From Mycobacterium sp. (lineage in GTDB: Bacteria; Actinomycetota; Actinomycetes; Mycobacteriales; Mycobacteriaceae): a stretch of DNA of 64,000 nt. This document shows, piece by piece, positions 8,169 to 17,467 of this stretch. Under the pieces are notes generated by a model. It was not told where the DNA came from. It did not search any database and was given only the letters and a program-made list of their open reading frames with translations. The stretch covers positions 1 through 64,000 of the forward strand of contig JAGQTU010000006.1 in the NCBI GenBank assembly GCA_020438865.1, written 5' to 3'. Made by a program: the position numbers and the translations under genes. Numbering within the stretch: position 1 is the first letter of the stretch; the number at the start of each line of letters is the position of its first letter.

Positions 8169-9719
8169 TCAGGTTGTGCCTTCGCCTCCTCGGGTTCGCC
8201 TAACCTTGGTCACGATCAGTGCTCCGAGCATCACCAGCGTCGCGATCCATTCCAACCAGCGGAACGGTGCTCCCCCGAGCCGGGTGAACGGCGCGCCGCC
8301 CGGGCCCATCGGGACGTCGGTCACCAACAGCGCGGCGCCGCCCCGTTCGGCGTGTACGGCGGTGCTGGTGATCACCCGGCCGTTCGGTGCGACGATCACC
8401 GAGTCCCAGGCCACGTCGGCCTTGACCATCGCGACCCGATTCTCGATGGCGCGATAGGCCGTGGATGCGCTGCGGACGTCGGCCACCGATTCGAAGTCGA
8501 TGCTCGGCGCGAGGATCATCCGTGCGCCGTTGGCGGCCACCCGGCGTGGCGGGCCGTCGGGGAAGTCGATGTCGAAGCAGATGATGATCCCCACCGTGCC
8601 GTACGGAGTCTCGACGGTCGGGTACACCGTTCCCGGTGTGAACGACTCCCCTTCGGCGAGAACGCGTTTGGTCTTGTAGTAGACCGATCCCACGCTGCCG
8701 TCCGGGGACCACAGCAACGCGGTGTTCGGGGCCGAGCCGTCGGTGGCGTTCGGGGTGAAGCCCATCGCCAGGTATACCCCGGTCTGGCGAACCAGCGCGG
8801 GAATCCACGCGGTATCGGTGACCCGCGGGTCGTAGTTCAAGGTCTCCTCGGGCCAGACGACGATCCGGGCGCCGCGTGCGGCCGCCTGCCGCGTCATGTC
8901 GCTGAGTTCGGCGATCTGGGCGGTGCGACGCTGCTCCTCATCTCGGCCGGGGTGCAGATCCCCGGCCGAGATCAACGTGCCCGGTGTCGCGTTGTCCAGC
9001 CCCGGTTGCACCGCGGCCACCCGCACCTCCGGGCCCATCCGGTGCGTCACCGAGGTGAAGATCAGCAGGCTCCAGGCCACCCAGGCGAGGGACACGGCGG
9101 CGGGTACACCGAGCGACCAGGCCAGCACCCGCCGAGGAACCGGGACGGCGGCGAGGTGCGGCCAGCGCCGGTCCAGTGCGGCCAGCACGGCCAACGCGAT
9201 CGCGGCGTTGACGACGTGCAGCAGCAGGTTCAGCGCCGGCGTGCTCACCACGCTGACCGGTTGCACGAGTTGCGGCAGGCCGCCGATGCGATAGGCGATC
9301 CAGGAGTAGGTGCCGACGAGCTCGTTGTCCTGCACGAGCAGGTCGACGGCCACCCAGATCAACCCGAACTGCACGACGAACCAGCGGTAGTTCGTCCGTT
9401 CGGCGAAGGGCCGCAACACCATTCCGATTCCAAGGCCGACGAGCCCCGCCACCGCGGCGCTGCCCAGGATCACCCAGGTCGGCAGCACCGATGAACCCAC
9501 GGCCGCCAGCGCCAGGTAGTAGGCGGCGAAGGCCAGCCCCACCGGCACCGCGCTCCACCGCCTCGGCAGCAGCCGATACTGCGCGACGTACATCGGGACG
9601 AACGCGACGAAGGTCAGCCACCACAGATTGCCGAACGCCTCCCAGATGACGACCAGGAACACCGCGCTCAGCAGCGACAGGCCGAGCCCACCGAGTTTGC
9701 GGGCGCGACTGACATCCAT
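8169..9719 (-). CDS. apolipoprotein N-acyltransferase-like membrane nitrilase
   Basis: A 516-residue protein with about seven N-terminal hydrophobic helices (to about residue 220), a carbon-nitrogen hydrolase domain (about 230-470) and one C-terminal helix. The nitrilase triad is visible: Glu in VVWPEETLN, Lys in YYKTKRVL and Cys in IICFDIDFPD. This is the architecture of Lnt, which N-acylates lipoproteins in the membrane. Mycobacteria have another Lnt (in Ppm1/Lnt), and the Lnt-typical sequence after the catalytic Lys is altered here to AEGESFTPG. The substrate may therefore differ. The gene stands alone and is not part of the Rv2511-Rv2518c order I recall. Confidence 0.8.
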   Translation of the reverse strand: MDVSRARKLGGLGLSLLSAVFLVVIWEAFGNLWWLTFVAFVPMYVAQYRLLPRRWSAVPVGLAFAAYYLALAAVGSSVLPTWVILGSAAVAGLVGLGIGMVLRPFAERTNYRWFVVQFGLIWVAVDLLVQDNELVGTYSWIAYRIGGLPQLVQPVSVVSTPALNLLLHVVNAAIALAVLAALDRRWPHLAAVPVPRRVLAWSLGVPAAVSLAWVAWSLLIFTSVTHRMGPEVRVAAVQPGLDNATPGTLISAGDLHPGRDEEQRRTAQIAELSDMTRQAAARGARIVVWPEETLNYDPRVTDTAWIPALVRQTGVYLAMGFTPNATDGSAPNTALLWSPDGSVGSVYYKTKRVLAEGESFTPGTVYPTVETPYGTVGIIICFDIDFPDGPPRRVAANGARMILAPSIDFESVADVRSASTAYRAIENRVAMVKADVAWDSVIVAPNGRVITSTAVHAERGGAALLVTDVPMGPGGAPFTRLGGAPFRWLEWIATLVMLGALIVTKVRRTRGGEGTT

Positions 9720-9788
9720 GAAGACCCCCTACCCGTCGGCAGGGTCATCGTGCCATGTCCGTCGGTCGGGCCGTTGTCGCGCGCCGTC

Positions 9789-10043
9789 TCAATCTGCGAG
9801 TGCGCCGCGGGCGCCAAGCACCGAACTGTTGGGCGTCCCCGGCGTGAATGGGATGGCCGGTGATGCCGCCGGCGCCGCCGTGGTTCCGGGCTTGGCCTTG
9901 ATCGAGACGCTTCCCGTGGTCTCGCAGATCGTGGTGTTGTCGAACTCCTGGCAGGTTGGCCGCGCTTGCGCGGCGGGAGCCGAGATCACCGCCGCCAGGA
10001 CACCACCGACGAGCAAGAGTGCTGACTTGCCTTGATGTTTCAT
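9789..10043 (-). CDS. small secreted protein
   Basis: An 84-residue protein with a clear Sec signal peptide (MKHQGKSALLLVGGVLAAVISAPAAQA, cleavage after AQA at about residue 27). The short mature domain carries two cysteines (TCQEF...TICET) and an Ala/Pro-rich tail. Many mycobacterial secreted hypotheticals have this pattern, and no function is known to me. It is 42 bp downstream of another secreted gene on the same strand. Confidence 0.72.
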   Translation of the reverse strand: MKHQGKSALLLVGGVLAAVISAPAAQARPTCQEFDNTTICETTGSVSIKAKPGTTAAPAASPAIPFTPGTPNSSVLGARGALAD

Positions 10044-10085
10044 GCCTCATTCACCTTCTTGACTGGGTTGCAGCGCGGTCACGGG

Positions 10086-10532
10086 TCAGGGGCACGCCGA
10101 GATGAGGACCGCGGCCGCGGGCGACATCGGCGTGTTGTTGGCCGCGGCGCGCTGGATCGCGTCCTGACGTGCCGCCTCGACGGTCGGTCCGGCGCCGCCG
10201 GCGTCGACGTTGGTGCCCGGGTCGAAGACCGACACGATGCACACGTTGTCGTTGGTCACCTCGTCGCTGGTGCAGTCCACGCCCCCCGCGGCCTGACACG
10301 CCGCGACCACCGCCGCCGACGCCTGGCCGGCGGTAGCCCCCGTCGCGCGGAAGCCCACTTCGGTGCTGGCGCCGCCCGGACCGTCCCGGGTGTCGTCGAA
10401 CGTCCCGCTGCCGACCGCCTCGAACAGGTCGCCCGGGGCGCCGCCTTCGGGTCCGCCGGCCCAGGCCGTGCCGGTGCAGATTCCGGCGACGACCACTCCC
10501 GCCACCGCCGAACCCAGATGGAAAATTCTCAT
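10086..10532 (-). CDS. secreted protein with DUF4189-like cysteine pattern
   Basis: A 148-residue protein with an N-terminal signal peptide (MRIFHLGSAVAGVVVAGICTGTAWA, cleavage at about residue 25). The mature part has VVAACQAAGG-DC and NVCIVSV segments with spaced cysteines, like the DUF4189 proteins of mycobacteria. AAGGAG upstream supports the ATG at 10532. It is probably transcribed with the smaller secreted gene downstream. The function is unknown. Confidence 0.75.
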   Translation of the reverse strand: MRIFHLGSAVAGVVVAGICTGTAWAGGPEGGAPGDLFEAVGSGTFDDTRDGPGGASTEVGFRATGATAGQASAAVVAACQAAGGVDCTSDEVTNDNVCIVSVFDPGTNVDAGGAGPTVEAARQDAIQRAAANNTPMSPAAAVLISACP

Positions 10533-10617
10533 GCCACTCCTTTCACGAATTAGAGGACGTGCTTTGAGACCACGGTAGCACCAAATTGGCGTGCGCGTCA
10601 GATTGGGTTCAGCGGGG

Positions 10618-11829
10618 CTACGCGTTGGCGTTGCCGGCCTTCCACTGCTCCCACGGGATGTTCCAGTCGCCGAGGCCCTCGGTGCCGGGAAGCGTCGAGC
10701 CGACGGTGTTGCGCACCTCGACGATGTCGCCGCGCTTGGTGTTGTTGTAGAACCACTGCGCGTTGCCCGGGCTGACGTTCAGGCAGCCATGGCTGACGTT
10801 GGAGTAGCCCTGGCTACCCACCGACCACGGTGCCGAGTGGACGTAAATGCCGCTGTAGGACATCTGGGTGGCCCAGTCGACCTCGGTGCGATAACCGTTG
10901 GGCGAGTTGGACGGAACACCGTAGGTGGACGAATCCATGATCAGGTGCGAGAACCGGTCGCCGATGATGTAGGTGCCGTTGGACGTGGGGGTGCTGTTCT
11001 TGCCCATCGAGATCGGCATGGTCTTGATGACCTCGCCGTTGCGCCGGATGGTCAATTCCTTGGTGTCGTCGTTGGCGGTGGCGATCACCTCATCGCCGAT
11101 GGTGAAGTGCGATCGCAGGTTCTCCTGGCCGAACAGGCCGTCGCCGAGGTCCACACCGTAGGTGTTGACCTCCACGGCCACCGACGTGCCAGGTTTCCAG
11201 TAGTTCGCCGGGCGCCACCGCACCTCGCGGTTGTTCAGCCAGTAGAACGCGCCCTCGACCGGCGGCGTGGTGGTCACCTTGATCGCCCGCTCGGCGGCGA
11301 CCCGGTTGGGGATGTTCTCGTCGAAGCGCACCGCGACGGGCTGTCCGACGCCGACGACCTCGCCGTCGCCCGGCAGCAGATAGGGCATCGTCAGGTTCTC
11401 GGGTGACTGGGTCTGAAACTCCAACTTCTCCGTCGTGACACCGCCGAGCCCGAGCGATTTGGCGCTGATGGTGTAGCGCCTGTTGTAATCCAGCTGGTCG
11501 GCGGTCGACCAGGTGACGCCGTCGGGGCTCAGCCGGCCGGCGACCTCGGTCCCCGCATCGTCGACCATCGACACCGACCCGAGCACACCACTGGAGGCCC
11601 GCACGGTGACCGGTTGGTCGACGGCGACGTCGACCGCGCCGTCCTTGACCGATGCCGCGAGTTCCGGAACCAGCAGGTCGCCATAGGGCGTGCCCTTGTC
11701 CGCGATCACCTTGACCGAGGGCGGCGCCTGGTTGCCGCCGCAGGCGCTGACACCGACCAGCAGGGCGGGCAGGGTGAGCAGAACCGCCACCCGGCGGGCA
11801 TACCGCCCGCGAGTCGCCGAGCCGACCAT
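10618..11829 (-). CDS. ldtB: L,D-transpeptidase LdtB/LdtMt2 (Rv2518c equivalent)
   Basis: A 403-residue lipoprotein (lipobox LVGVSAC at about residues 25-31) with two Ig-like domains followed by a YkuD catalytic domain. The signature [15 protein letters not shown] carries the catalytic Cys, with the partner His in IYVHSAPW upstream. It forms 3-3 (meso-DAP to meso-DAP) cross-links in peptidoglycan outside the membrane and is a carbapenem target. The ATG at 11829 is preferred over an in-frame TTG at 11847. Length and sequence fit LdtMt2, as does the adjacent tRNA-Lys. Confidence 0.95.
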   Translation of the reverse strand: MVGSATRGRYARRVAVLLTLPALLVGVSACGGNQAPPSVKVIADKGTPYGDLLVPELAASVKDGAVDVAVDQPVTVRASSGVLGSVSMVDDAGTEVAGRLSPDGVTWSTADQLDYNRRYTISAKSLGLGGVTTEKLEFQTQSPENLTMPYLLPGDGEVVGVGQPVAVRFDENIPNRVAAERAIKVTTTPPVEGAFYWLNNREVRWRPANYWKPGTSVAVEVNTYGVDLGDGLFGQENLRSHFTIGDEVIATANDDTKELTIRRNGEVIKTMPISMGKNSTPTSNGTYIIGDRFSHLIMDSSTYGVPSNSPNGYRTEVDWATQMSYSGIYVHSAPWSVGSQGYSNVSHGCLNVSPGNAQWFYNNTKRGDIVEVRNTVGSTLPGTEGLGDWNIPWEQWKAGNANA

Positions 11830-11990
11830 CCGACCTGCACCTCGCAACCTGTGGGAACGCTGGAAAAGATTGGCAACAGTCTAAGGGAAGCCATGCCTGA
11901 GTGACGACCACCCAGGTCAGCGGGCATCTCATCGAAGTGGATTGCGACCTGTCGGGCACTTCGGGATTTCACCTTGCGCCGCGGTGCCTG

Positions 11991-11996
11991 TATTGT
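11991..11996 (+). promoter_or_regulatory. -10 element of tRNA-Lys
   Basis: TATTGT fits the TANNNT -10 consensus and lies 15 bp before the tRNA. No convincing -35 is visible. Confidence 0.45.
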
Positions 11997-12011
11997 CGTG
12001 ACGCGGTTCTC

Positions 12012-12087
<76 letters not shown>

Positions 12088-12090
12088 GCA

Positions 12091-12116
12091 AAACCCCTGT
12101 CACCAGGGGTTTTTTG
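12091..12116 (+). terminator. rho-independent terminator after tRNA-Lys
   Basis: The stem AAACCCCTG / CAGGGGTTT with a four-base TCAC loop runs into a T tract, three bases after the tRNA. Confidence 0.88.
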
Positions 12117-12169
12117 CTTCAAACGGCCTACGCCGATCGACTTCGGAATCGCGATCCGGCGGTGAATTG

Positions 12170-12185
12170 GAGTATCCGAATACTC
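12170..12185. promoter_or_regulatory. 16-bp near-palindrome upstream of the first diiron gene
   Basis: GAGTATCCGAATACTC has perfect 6-bp arms around CCGA. It lies about 25 bp upstream of a TACGCT -10 candidate (12210-12215) and 75 bp before the start codon, a fitting place for an operator. The second diiron gene has only one half-site, GAGTATC, in its upstream region. Confidence 0.5.
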
Positions 12186-12260
12186 ATTCCCGCCCCGAGC
12201 TCCCCTACTTACGCTCCGGTGTGACCGACCCGTTGGTTCCCGACGCGAGAAGGGCGAAGC

Positions 12261-13361
12261 ATGACCACCAAGGACAAGTACACCGAGGTCCCCGACCCCT
12301 ACTCATGGGAGGTACCCAGCACCGGTGAAGCCCGGTTCACCTGGGAGTACGACGAGGGACGCGCACGCCTGCTCTCGCTGTACCAGAAGGGCAAGGACAA
12401 GCAGTGGGACGCCCAGTCGCGTATCGACTGGGCCCAGGACGTCGACCCGGACAACCCGGTGGCCCTACCCGAACAGTTTCATCCGCTGTTCGGCAGCCCG
12501 ATGTGGGACGCGGCCAACGAAGCACGGCGTGCCGAGATGCGCCGACACTTCCAGGGCTGGCAGATCTCTCAGTTCCTGCACGGGGAGCAGGGCGCGATGG
12601 TGTGCGCGGCCAAGATCGTCGAGGTCGTCCCCGACCTCGACGCCAAGTTCTACGCGGCCACCCAGACCATGGACGAGGCGCGGCACGTCGAGGCCTTCGC
12701 ACGGTTCCTGCAGGAGAAGGTCGAGATGGCGTACCCGATCAACCGGCACCTGACGGCGCTCCTCGAGGACACCCTGCGCGACTCCCGCTGGGACATGCCC
12801 TACCTGGGCATGCAGGTGCTCATCGAGGGCCTCGCGCTAGCCGCGTTCGGCACGCTACGGGACATGGCCGCACCGGATTCGCTGGCCAAGCAACTGCTGG
12901 CCTACGTCATGCAGGACGAGGCCCGCCACGTCGCCTTCGGCCGAATCTCGCTGAAGGACTACTACGCCAACCTGACCGACGGCGAACGGGCCGATCGCGA
13001 GGAGTTCGTCGTCGCCGCCTGCTACCTCATGCGCGACCGGTTCCGCGGCGAGGAGGTCTGGGAGACCCTCGGCATGGATGTCCAGGCCTGCACCGAATGG
13101 GTGGACACCTCGCCGCTCATGATCCAGTTCCGTTCCCACCTGTTCAGCCGCATCGTTCCCATCGTCAAGGACATCGGGCTGTGGGGCCCGAAGGTGCAGA
13201 ACGCGTTCGCCGACATGGGCGTGCAGGACATGGCCGGCTCCGATATCGACGCCTTGATGAAGGCCGACGAGGATCAGGCCGAAGCGCTGGACACGTCGCA
13301 CGCGGAGATGGCGGCCCGGGTGCTGGAGGTGGACCAGGCGATCGCGGCCGGCGCGAGCTGA
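12261..13361 (+). CDS. ferritin-like diiron protein (copy 1)
   Basis: A 366-residue soluble protein with a complete four-helix diiron ligand set: Glu109 (HGEQGA), Glu139-x-x-His142 (MDEARHVE), Glu189 (LIEGLA) and Glu220-x-x-His223 (QDEARHVAFG). This arrangement is used by diiron oxygenases, desaturases and R2-like proteins. The fold is clear but the substrate is not, and AurF-type N-oxygenase or hydroxylase chemistry is possible. The second copy at 21841-22941 has the same length, aligns without gaps and is roughly 85% identical by eye. No reductase or ferredoxin gene is adjacent. Confidence 0.85.
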   Translation: MTTKDKYTEVPDPYSWEVPSTGEARFTWEYDEGRARLLSLYQKGKDKQWDAQSRIDWAQDVDPDNPVALPEQFHPLFGSPMWDAANEARRAEMRRHFQGWQISQFLHGEQGAMVCAAKIVEVVPDLDAKFYAATQTMDEARHVEAFARFLQEKVEMAYPINRHLTALLEDTLRDSRWDMPYLGMQVLIEGLALAAFGTLRDMAAPDSLAKQLLAYVMQDEARHVAFGRISLKDYYANLTDGERADREEFVVAACYLMRDRFRGEEVWETLGMDVQACTEWVDTSPLMIQFRSHLFSRIVPIVKDIGLWGPKVQNAFADMGVQDMAGSDIDALMKADEDQAEALDTSHAEMAARVLEVDQAIAAGAS

Positions 13362-13516
13362 CCTCCGCCGCTTGCGATCTCGCCGCCGAGCCAGCCGGCG
13401 TTATTCGGTCGACCGGTGACATCCGCGCTGCGCCGCGCCAATCACACCGATCGTCGCAGGCCGACCGTAATGGCGAGATGACCTCCTCCGGCGCGAAAAT
13501 CCGGTAGAACGCGCTC

Positions 13517-15241
13517 ATGGCTACCGATCTGATCCTCAAGGCGTCCACGATCATCACGATGGACGACTCGCTTCCACGGGCGCGCGCCCTGGCCGTCGAC
13601 ACCGCCACCGGTCGGATCGCCGCGATCGGGTCGCTCGCCGAGGTGCGGGCCGCCCATCCGGGGGTCCCGGTGACCGATCTGGGCAGCACGGTGCTGATGC
13701 CGGGATTCGTCGAACCCCACAGCCATCCACTGCTGTCCGGGATGGCCACCCAGAAGCCGGCCTACTGGGTCTCCCCGAACGTCGGGGTGCCCTCCTGGGA
13801 CGCGGTCAAGAAGATCTTCGCCCAGGCCGACAAGGAGAACCCGGCCGATCAGGTGCTGGTGTTCAACGGCGTCGACCGCCTACTGCAGCAGGCCCCGCTG
13901 CCGACCAAGACGGTGCTGGATCCGCTCTTTCCCGACCGGCCGGTGGTGGTCATCGACAACTCCGGGCACGGCATCTACTTCAACAGCGCGACCATCAAAC
14001 TGCTCGGATGGGCCGACGGCAAGCCGCCGGCCGATCCGGTGGGCGGCAGTTTCGGCCGCGAGACCGACGGCACCAGCGACGGCACCGCATTCGAATCGGG
14101 TGCGCTGATGCAGATCGTGGCCGCGGTGCTGCCGAAGGCGATCCCGCACCCGCTGCGTTCCGGGGCGCTGTTCTACCAGCTGATGGCCCAGTGCGGCATC
14201 ACGGCGACCTCGGAGCACACCTACAACGCCCGCCAGTACCAGGCCTACGCCGCGCTCGCGGCGGCGCCGGATTGCCCGCTGCGGCTGCACGTCTACCACA
14301 TGTCGATCGAGTCCGACGCGGCTGACGACGTCGACTTCCCCAATCCGGAACTCGTGCGCAAGACGGGCATCAAGCTGTGGGCCGACGGTTCGCCGTGGCT
14401 CGGCAACGTCGCGCTGTCCTTCGAATACCTGGACAACCCGACCACCCGGACCGCTCAGATCGAGTTGGGCCCCCGCGGCGAGCCGCAGATGAACTACACC
14501 CGCGCCCAACTCGACGCCGTGCTCGACGAACTGGTTCCCGCCGGCTACCAGATCGCCTTCCACTGCAACGGCGACGTCGGCTTCGACGTCGTGCTCGACG
14601 CCTACGCCCGTGCCCTGGCGAAGTTCAACCTGCTGGGCTCCGATCACCGTTGGCGCGTCGAACATCTCGGGGCCGCGCGCCGGGATCAGTTCGAACGGGC
14701 GGCCGCACTCGGGGTCACCTGCTCACTGAGCCCCTTCCAGTACATCTACTGGGGCGATCTGCTCGACGGGGTGATGTTCGAATCCGGCTACGGCGCGCAG
14801 TGGCAACGGATCCGCGACGCCTTCGAGGCGGGCGTGACCCCGAGCTACCACAACGACGGCTCGGTCTGCCCGCCCCATCAGATCCTGAACGTCCAGCACA
14901 CGGTGATGCGGACGACCACCAGCGGCTCCGTGCACGGCGCGAACCAGGCCGTCAGCCTGGATCAGGCACTCAGGGCGATCACCATCAACGGCGCCTACCA
15001 GCTCAAGCGTGACCATGAGATCGGCTCGCTCGCGGTGGGCAAGTACGCCGATCTGGTCGAACTTTCCGCGGACATCTATGCGGTTCCGGTCGACAGGATC
15101 GTCGACGAGGTCAGGGTGCTCGGAACGTGGCTGGGCGGCAAGAAGATCGACCTCGACAAGTTCGTGGCGCAGGTGCAAGACATCGACCCCACCGAACACC
15201 AGGCACTGACGAGCCAGCTCGCCGACCGCAAGTGCTGTTGA
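13517..15241 (+). CDS. YtcJ-like metal-dependent amidohydrolase
   Basis: A 574-residue amidohydrolase-3 family protein. The N-terminal beta-sandwich leads into LMPGFVEPHSHPLL, whose HSH supplies metal ligands. Later ligands appear in AFHCNGDVG, RVEHLGA and SYHNDGSVCPP. YtcJ relatives hydrolyse amide or cyclic amide bonds of small molecules, but the substrate is unknown. There is no signal peptide. It follows diiron copy 1 by 155 bp and could share a pathway with it, though no operon structure proves this. A strong hairpin follows the stop. Confidence 0.83.
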   Translation: MATDLILKASTIITMDDSLPRARALAVDTATGRIAAIGSLAEVRAAHPGVPVTDLGSTVLMPGFVEPHSHPLLSGMATQKPAYWVSPNVGVPSWDAVKKIFAQADKENPADQVLVFNGVDRLLQQAPLPTKTVLDPLFPDRPVVVIDNSGHGIYFNSATIKLLGWADGKPPADPVGGSFGRETDGTSDGTAFESGALMQIVAAVLPKAIPHPLRSGALFYQLMAQCGITATSEHTYNARQYQAYAALAAAPDCPLRLHVYHMSIESDAADDVDFPNPELVRKTGIKLWADGSPWLGNVALSFEYLDNPTTRTAQIELGPRGEPQMNYTRAQLDAVLDELVPAGYQIAFHCNGDVGFDVVLDAYARALAKFNLLGSDHRWRVEHLGAARRDQFERAAALGVTCSLSPFQYIYWGDLLDGVMFESGYGAQWQRIRDAFEAGVTPSYHNDGSVCPPHQILNVQHTVMRTTTSGSVHGANQAVSLDQALRAITINGAYQLKRDHEIGSLAVGKYADLVELSADIYAVPVDRIVDEVRVLGTWLGGKKIDLDKFVAQVQDIDPTEHQALTSQLADRKCC

Positions 15242-15261
15242 TGGCCGAACGCCACGCGTTG

Positions 15262-15315
15262 ATTCAGAACTCACGCAAGAGCTCAGCGCGCACTTCTTGT
15301 GCGTGAGTTCTGAAT
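15262..15315. repeat. 16-bp perfect inverted repeat, terminator-like without T tract
   Basis: ATTCAGAACTCACGCA (15262-15277) and TGCGTGAGTTCTGAAT (15300-15315) form a perfect 16-bp stem with a 22-base loop. It starts 21 bp after the amidohydrolase stop. There is no U-run, so it could be a mycobacterial-type terminator, an mRNA end stabiliser or a copy of an intergenic repeat. Confidence 0.75.
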
Positions 15316-15396
15316 GAACACCTAGCCGGTCAGCAGGTGGGCCTGCCGAGATCACCCATGCGCGGCCGCCCGGTCGGATACCGTGAGCCCGTTGAC

Positions 15397-17016
15397 ATGT
15401 CTGAAGACGACCAAGTCCTTGCCGCGCGAGCCGCGTACCGCCGCGGTGACTGGCGCTCGGCGTACGACGGCTTCGGACGGGCGCACAACTCCGCCGAACT
15501 GAACACTGACGACCTGTCGTCGTACGGCATGGCGGCGTGGCGGCTGGGGTACGGAAGGGAGTCGATTCAACTCTGCGAGCAGGCCTTCAATCGACTGCTT
15601 GCCGACGGCGACCAGCAGTGCGCGGCGATGAAGGCGGTCGAGGTCGCGCTGCAGTGGTTCAACGGCGGCGAACTGACGATCACCCGGGTCTGGCTCAACC
15701 GCGCCCGCCGGCTGCTGGAGAAGTTTCCGGAGGATCAGACGTTCGCCTACCTGCTATACGTGGACTCGCTGCTGTCGATCTACGAGCGCCGCTATGACGC
15801 GGGGGCGCAGCGGGCCGAGGAGCTTCAGGAGTTCACGAATCAGCTGAATTCGCCCGGGTTGACCGCGTTGGGGCTCACGGCCAGTGGTCTGGCGAAGATC
15901 CCGTTCGCCCGGACCGACGAGGCCTTCGCGGACCTGGACGAGGCGATGATGCCGGTGTTGGCGGATCAGGTTCCGGTGGACTGGGCCGGCGATATCTACT
16001 GCGCCGTCATCCACGAATGCTTCCGGCTCGGTGATCTAAACCGCATGAAGACATGGACCGACGCGATGGAGAAGTGGTGCCAGGGTCCGGATGTCTCAGC
16101 CTCCTGGTACGGAACGACGTGTGAGATCCACAAGTATCAATTGCTCAGCGCCACAGATGATTACCAGGAGTTGGAAAAGCACCTGGTAACGGCACTCGCC
16201 TCGATCGAGGACTTCCATGCCCCGACCGCCGGGGAGGGACACTACGAACTCGGTGACCTTCGGCGTCGACGGGGCGACGTCGACGGGGCCCGCGCGGCCT
16301 TCGCCAGGGCACGAGCGCTCGGATGGGACCCACAACCCGGTGAGGCGCTGTTGCGGTGCCAGGTCGGTGAGAACGAGGGGGCCTGGAACGACCTACGGAT
16401 GCGGATGGACGCCGAGGACGACGCCGTCGGCCGCATCCGGCTGCTGCCCGCCGCGGTCGAAATCGCGCTTGCCGGCGACCGCGTCGACGAGGCGGACCGG
16501 TACTGCACCGAGCTTGAGGACGGCGCCGAGAGGTTCGACTCGCCGGGCTTCCGGGCTTGGGCTCGGCATGCCCGCGGGATGGTTCTGGTCAGACAGGACC
16601 GTGCGCCCGAGGCGCTCCCGGTGCTGCAGGACGCGTTGCGGCGCTACCGCAACACCCAACGGCGTCATGAGCTGGCCCAGGTGTATCAGTGGATGGCGCA
16701 GGCCCACCGGGCGACCGGAGACACGGCCAGCGCCGCGGCCGACACCGCCAACGCCGAGTCGATCTACCAGCAACTCGGCGCCCGGTGCGGTGGTGCGACG
16801 GCCGACGCGCCACCCGGCGGGCTGACCAGGCGGGAAGCAGAGGTACTCGCCTGCATCGCGGCCGGTGCGTCCAACCGCGAGGTCGCCAAGCAGCTGTTCA
16901 TCAGCGACAAGACCGTCGGCCGGCACCTGGCCAACATCTTCGTCAAGCTCGGGGTCTCGTCCCGCACAGCGGCGGCTGCCTGGGCACACGAGAACGGTCT
17001 CCGACCCGGCCCGTGA
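15397..17016 (+). CDS. TPR-LuxR transcriptional regulator
   Basis: A 539-residue protein. Most of it is helical TPR-like repeats (about residues 10-460), and the last 65 residues form a LuxR-type helix-turn-helix (LTRREAEVLACIAAG, then FISDKTVGRHLANIF). No receiver domain or P-loop is visible, so the signal probably enters through the TPR region by ligand or protein binding. I chose the ATG at 15397 (MSEDDQVLAARAAYRRGDW); 20 further in-frame residues upstream look non-coding. It may control the neighbouring amidohydrolase or the secreted protein-MFS pair, but this is inferred from position only. Confidence 0.82.
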   Translation: MSEDDQVLAARAAYRRGDWRSAYDGFGRAHNSAELNTDDLSSYGMAAWRLGYGRESIQLCEQAFNRLLADGDQQCAAMKAVEVALQWFNGGELTITRVWLNRARRLLEKFPEDQTFAYLLYVDSLLSIYERRYDAGAQRAEELQEFTNQLNSPGLTALGLTASGLAKIPFARTDEAFADLDEAMMPVLADQVPVDWAGDIYCAVIHECFRLGDLNRMKTWTDAMEKWCQGPDVSASWYGTTCEIHKYQLLSATDDYQELEKHLVTALASIEDFHAPTAGEGHYELGDLRRRRGDVDGARAAFARARALGWDPQPGEALLRCQVGENEGAWNDLRMRMDAEDDAVGRIRLLPAAVEIALAGDRVDEADRYCTELEDGAERFDSPGFRAWARHARGMVLVRQDRAPEALPVLQDALRRYRNTQRRHELAQVYQWMAQAHRATGDTASAAADTANAESIYQQLGARCGGATADAPPGGLTRREAEVLACIAAGASNREVAKQLFISDKTVGRHLANIFVKLGVSSRTAAAAWAHENGLRPGP

Positions 17017-17152
17017 GCCGCCTACATCATTTGCACCACAGCCGCCGACGACAAACACATCTTTCGCCCGATGAGGCAATCGGCGTGGGCGCCATAACTT
17101 CGTGATCAGCCGGTTTGACCGGACCGACCAGCGAAGCACAAGGACCACCGCC

Positions 17153-17467
17153 ATGAACGCCACCGCCACCAAGAAGATCGCTCTCGCCGGCCTGGCCGCC
17201 CCGGTACTCACCGCTCTCGCAGTCGGGTTCGCCGGCGCTGCCCACGCAGGCGAGCCGTACAACTCCTCAGGCGGCACGACCTCGGCAAGCGACACGATCG
17301 GCCAGCTGCGGGACCAGGGCATGCGGGTCGTGGTCAACCGGAGCGGCGGCACCACCGGGCTGGAGCAGTGCGCCGTCATCAGCGTGCGCCAGGACCGTCA
17401 TCAGCATCACGGCGGCCCGCAACGCAACGAGTTCACCACCGCCTACGTCGACGTCTTCTGCAAGTGA
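17153..17467 (+). CDS. small secreted protein coupled to an MFS exporter
   Basis: A 104-residue protein with a signal peptide (MNATATKKIALAGLAAPVLTALAVGFAGAAHA, cleavage at about residue 32). The mature domain carries IGQLRDQGMRVVVNRSG, two cysteines and a His-rich loop (RQDRHQHHGGPQ). Its stop (TGA, 17465-17467) overlaps the GTG start of the MFS gene, which implies translational coupling. I do not know a function. The His cluster might bind metal, but that is only a guess. Confidence 0.72.
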   Translation: MNATATKKIALAGLAAPVLTALAVGFAGAAHAGEPYNSSGGTTSASDTIGQLRDQGMRVVVNRSGGTTGLEQCAVISVRQDRHQHHGGPQRNEFTTAYVDVFCK

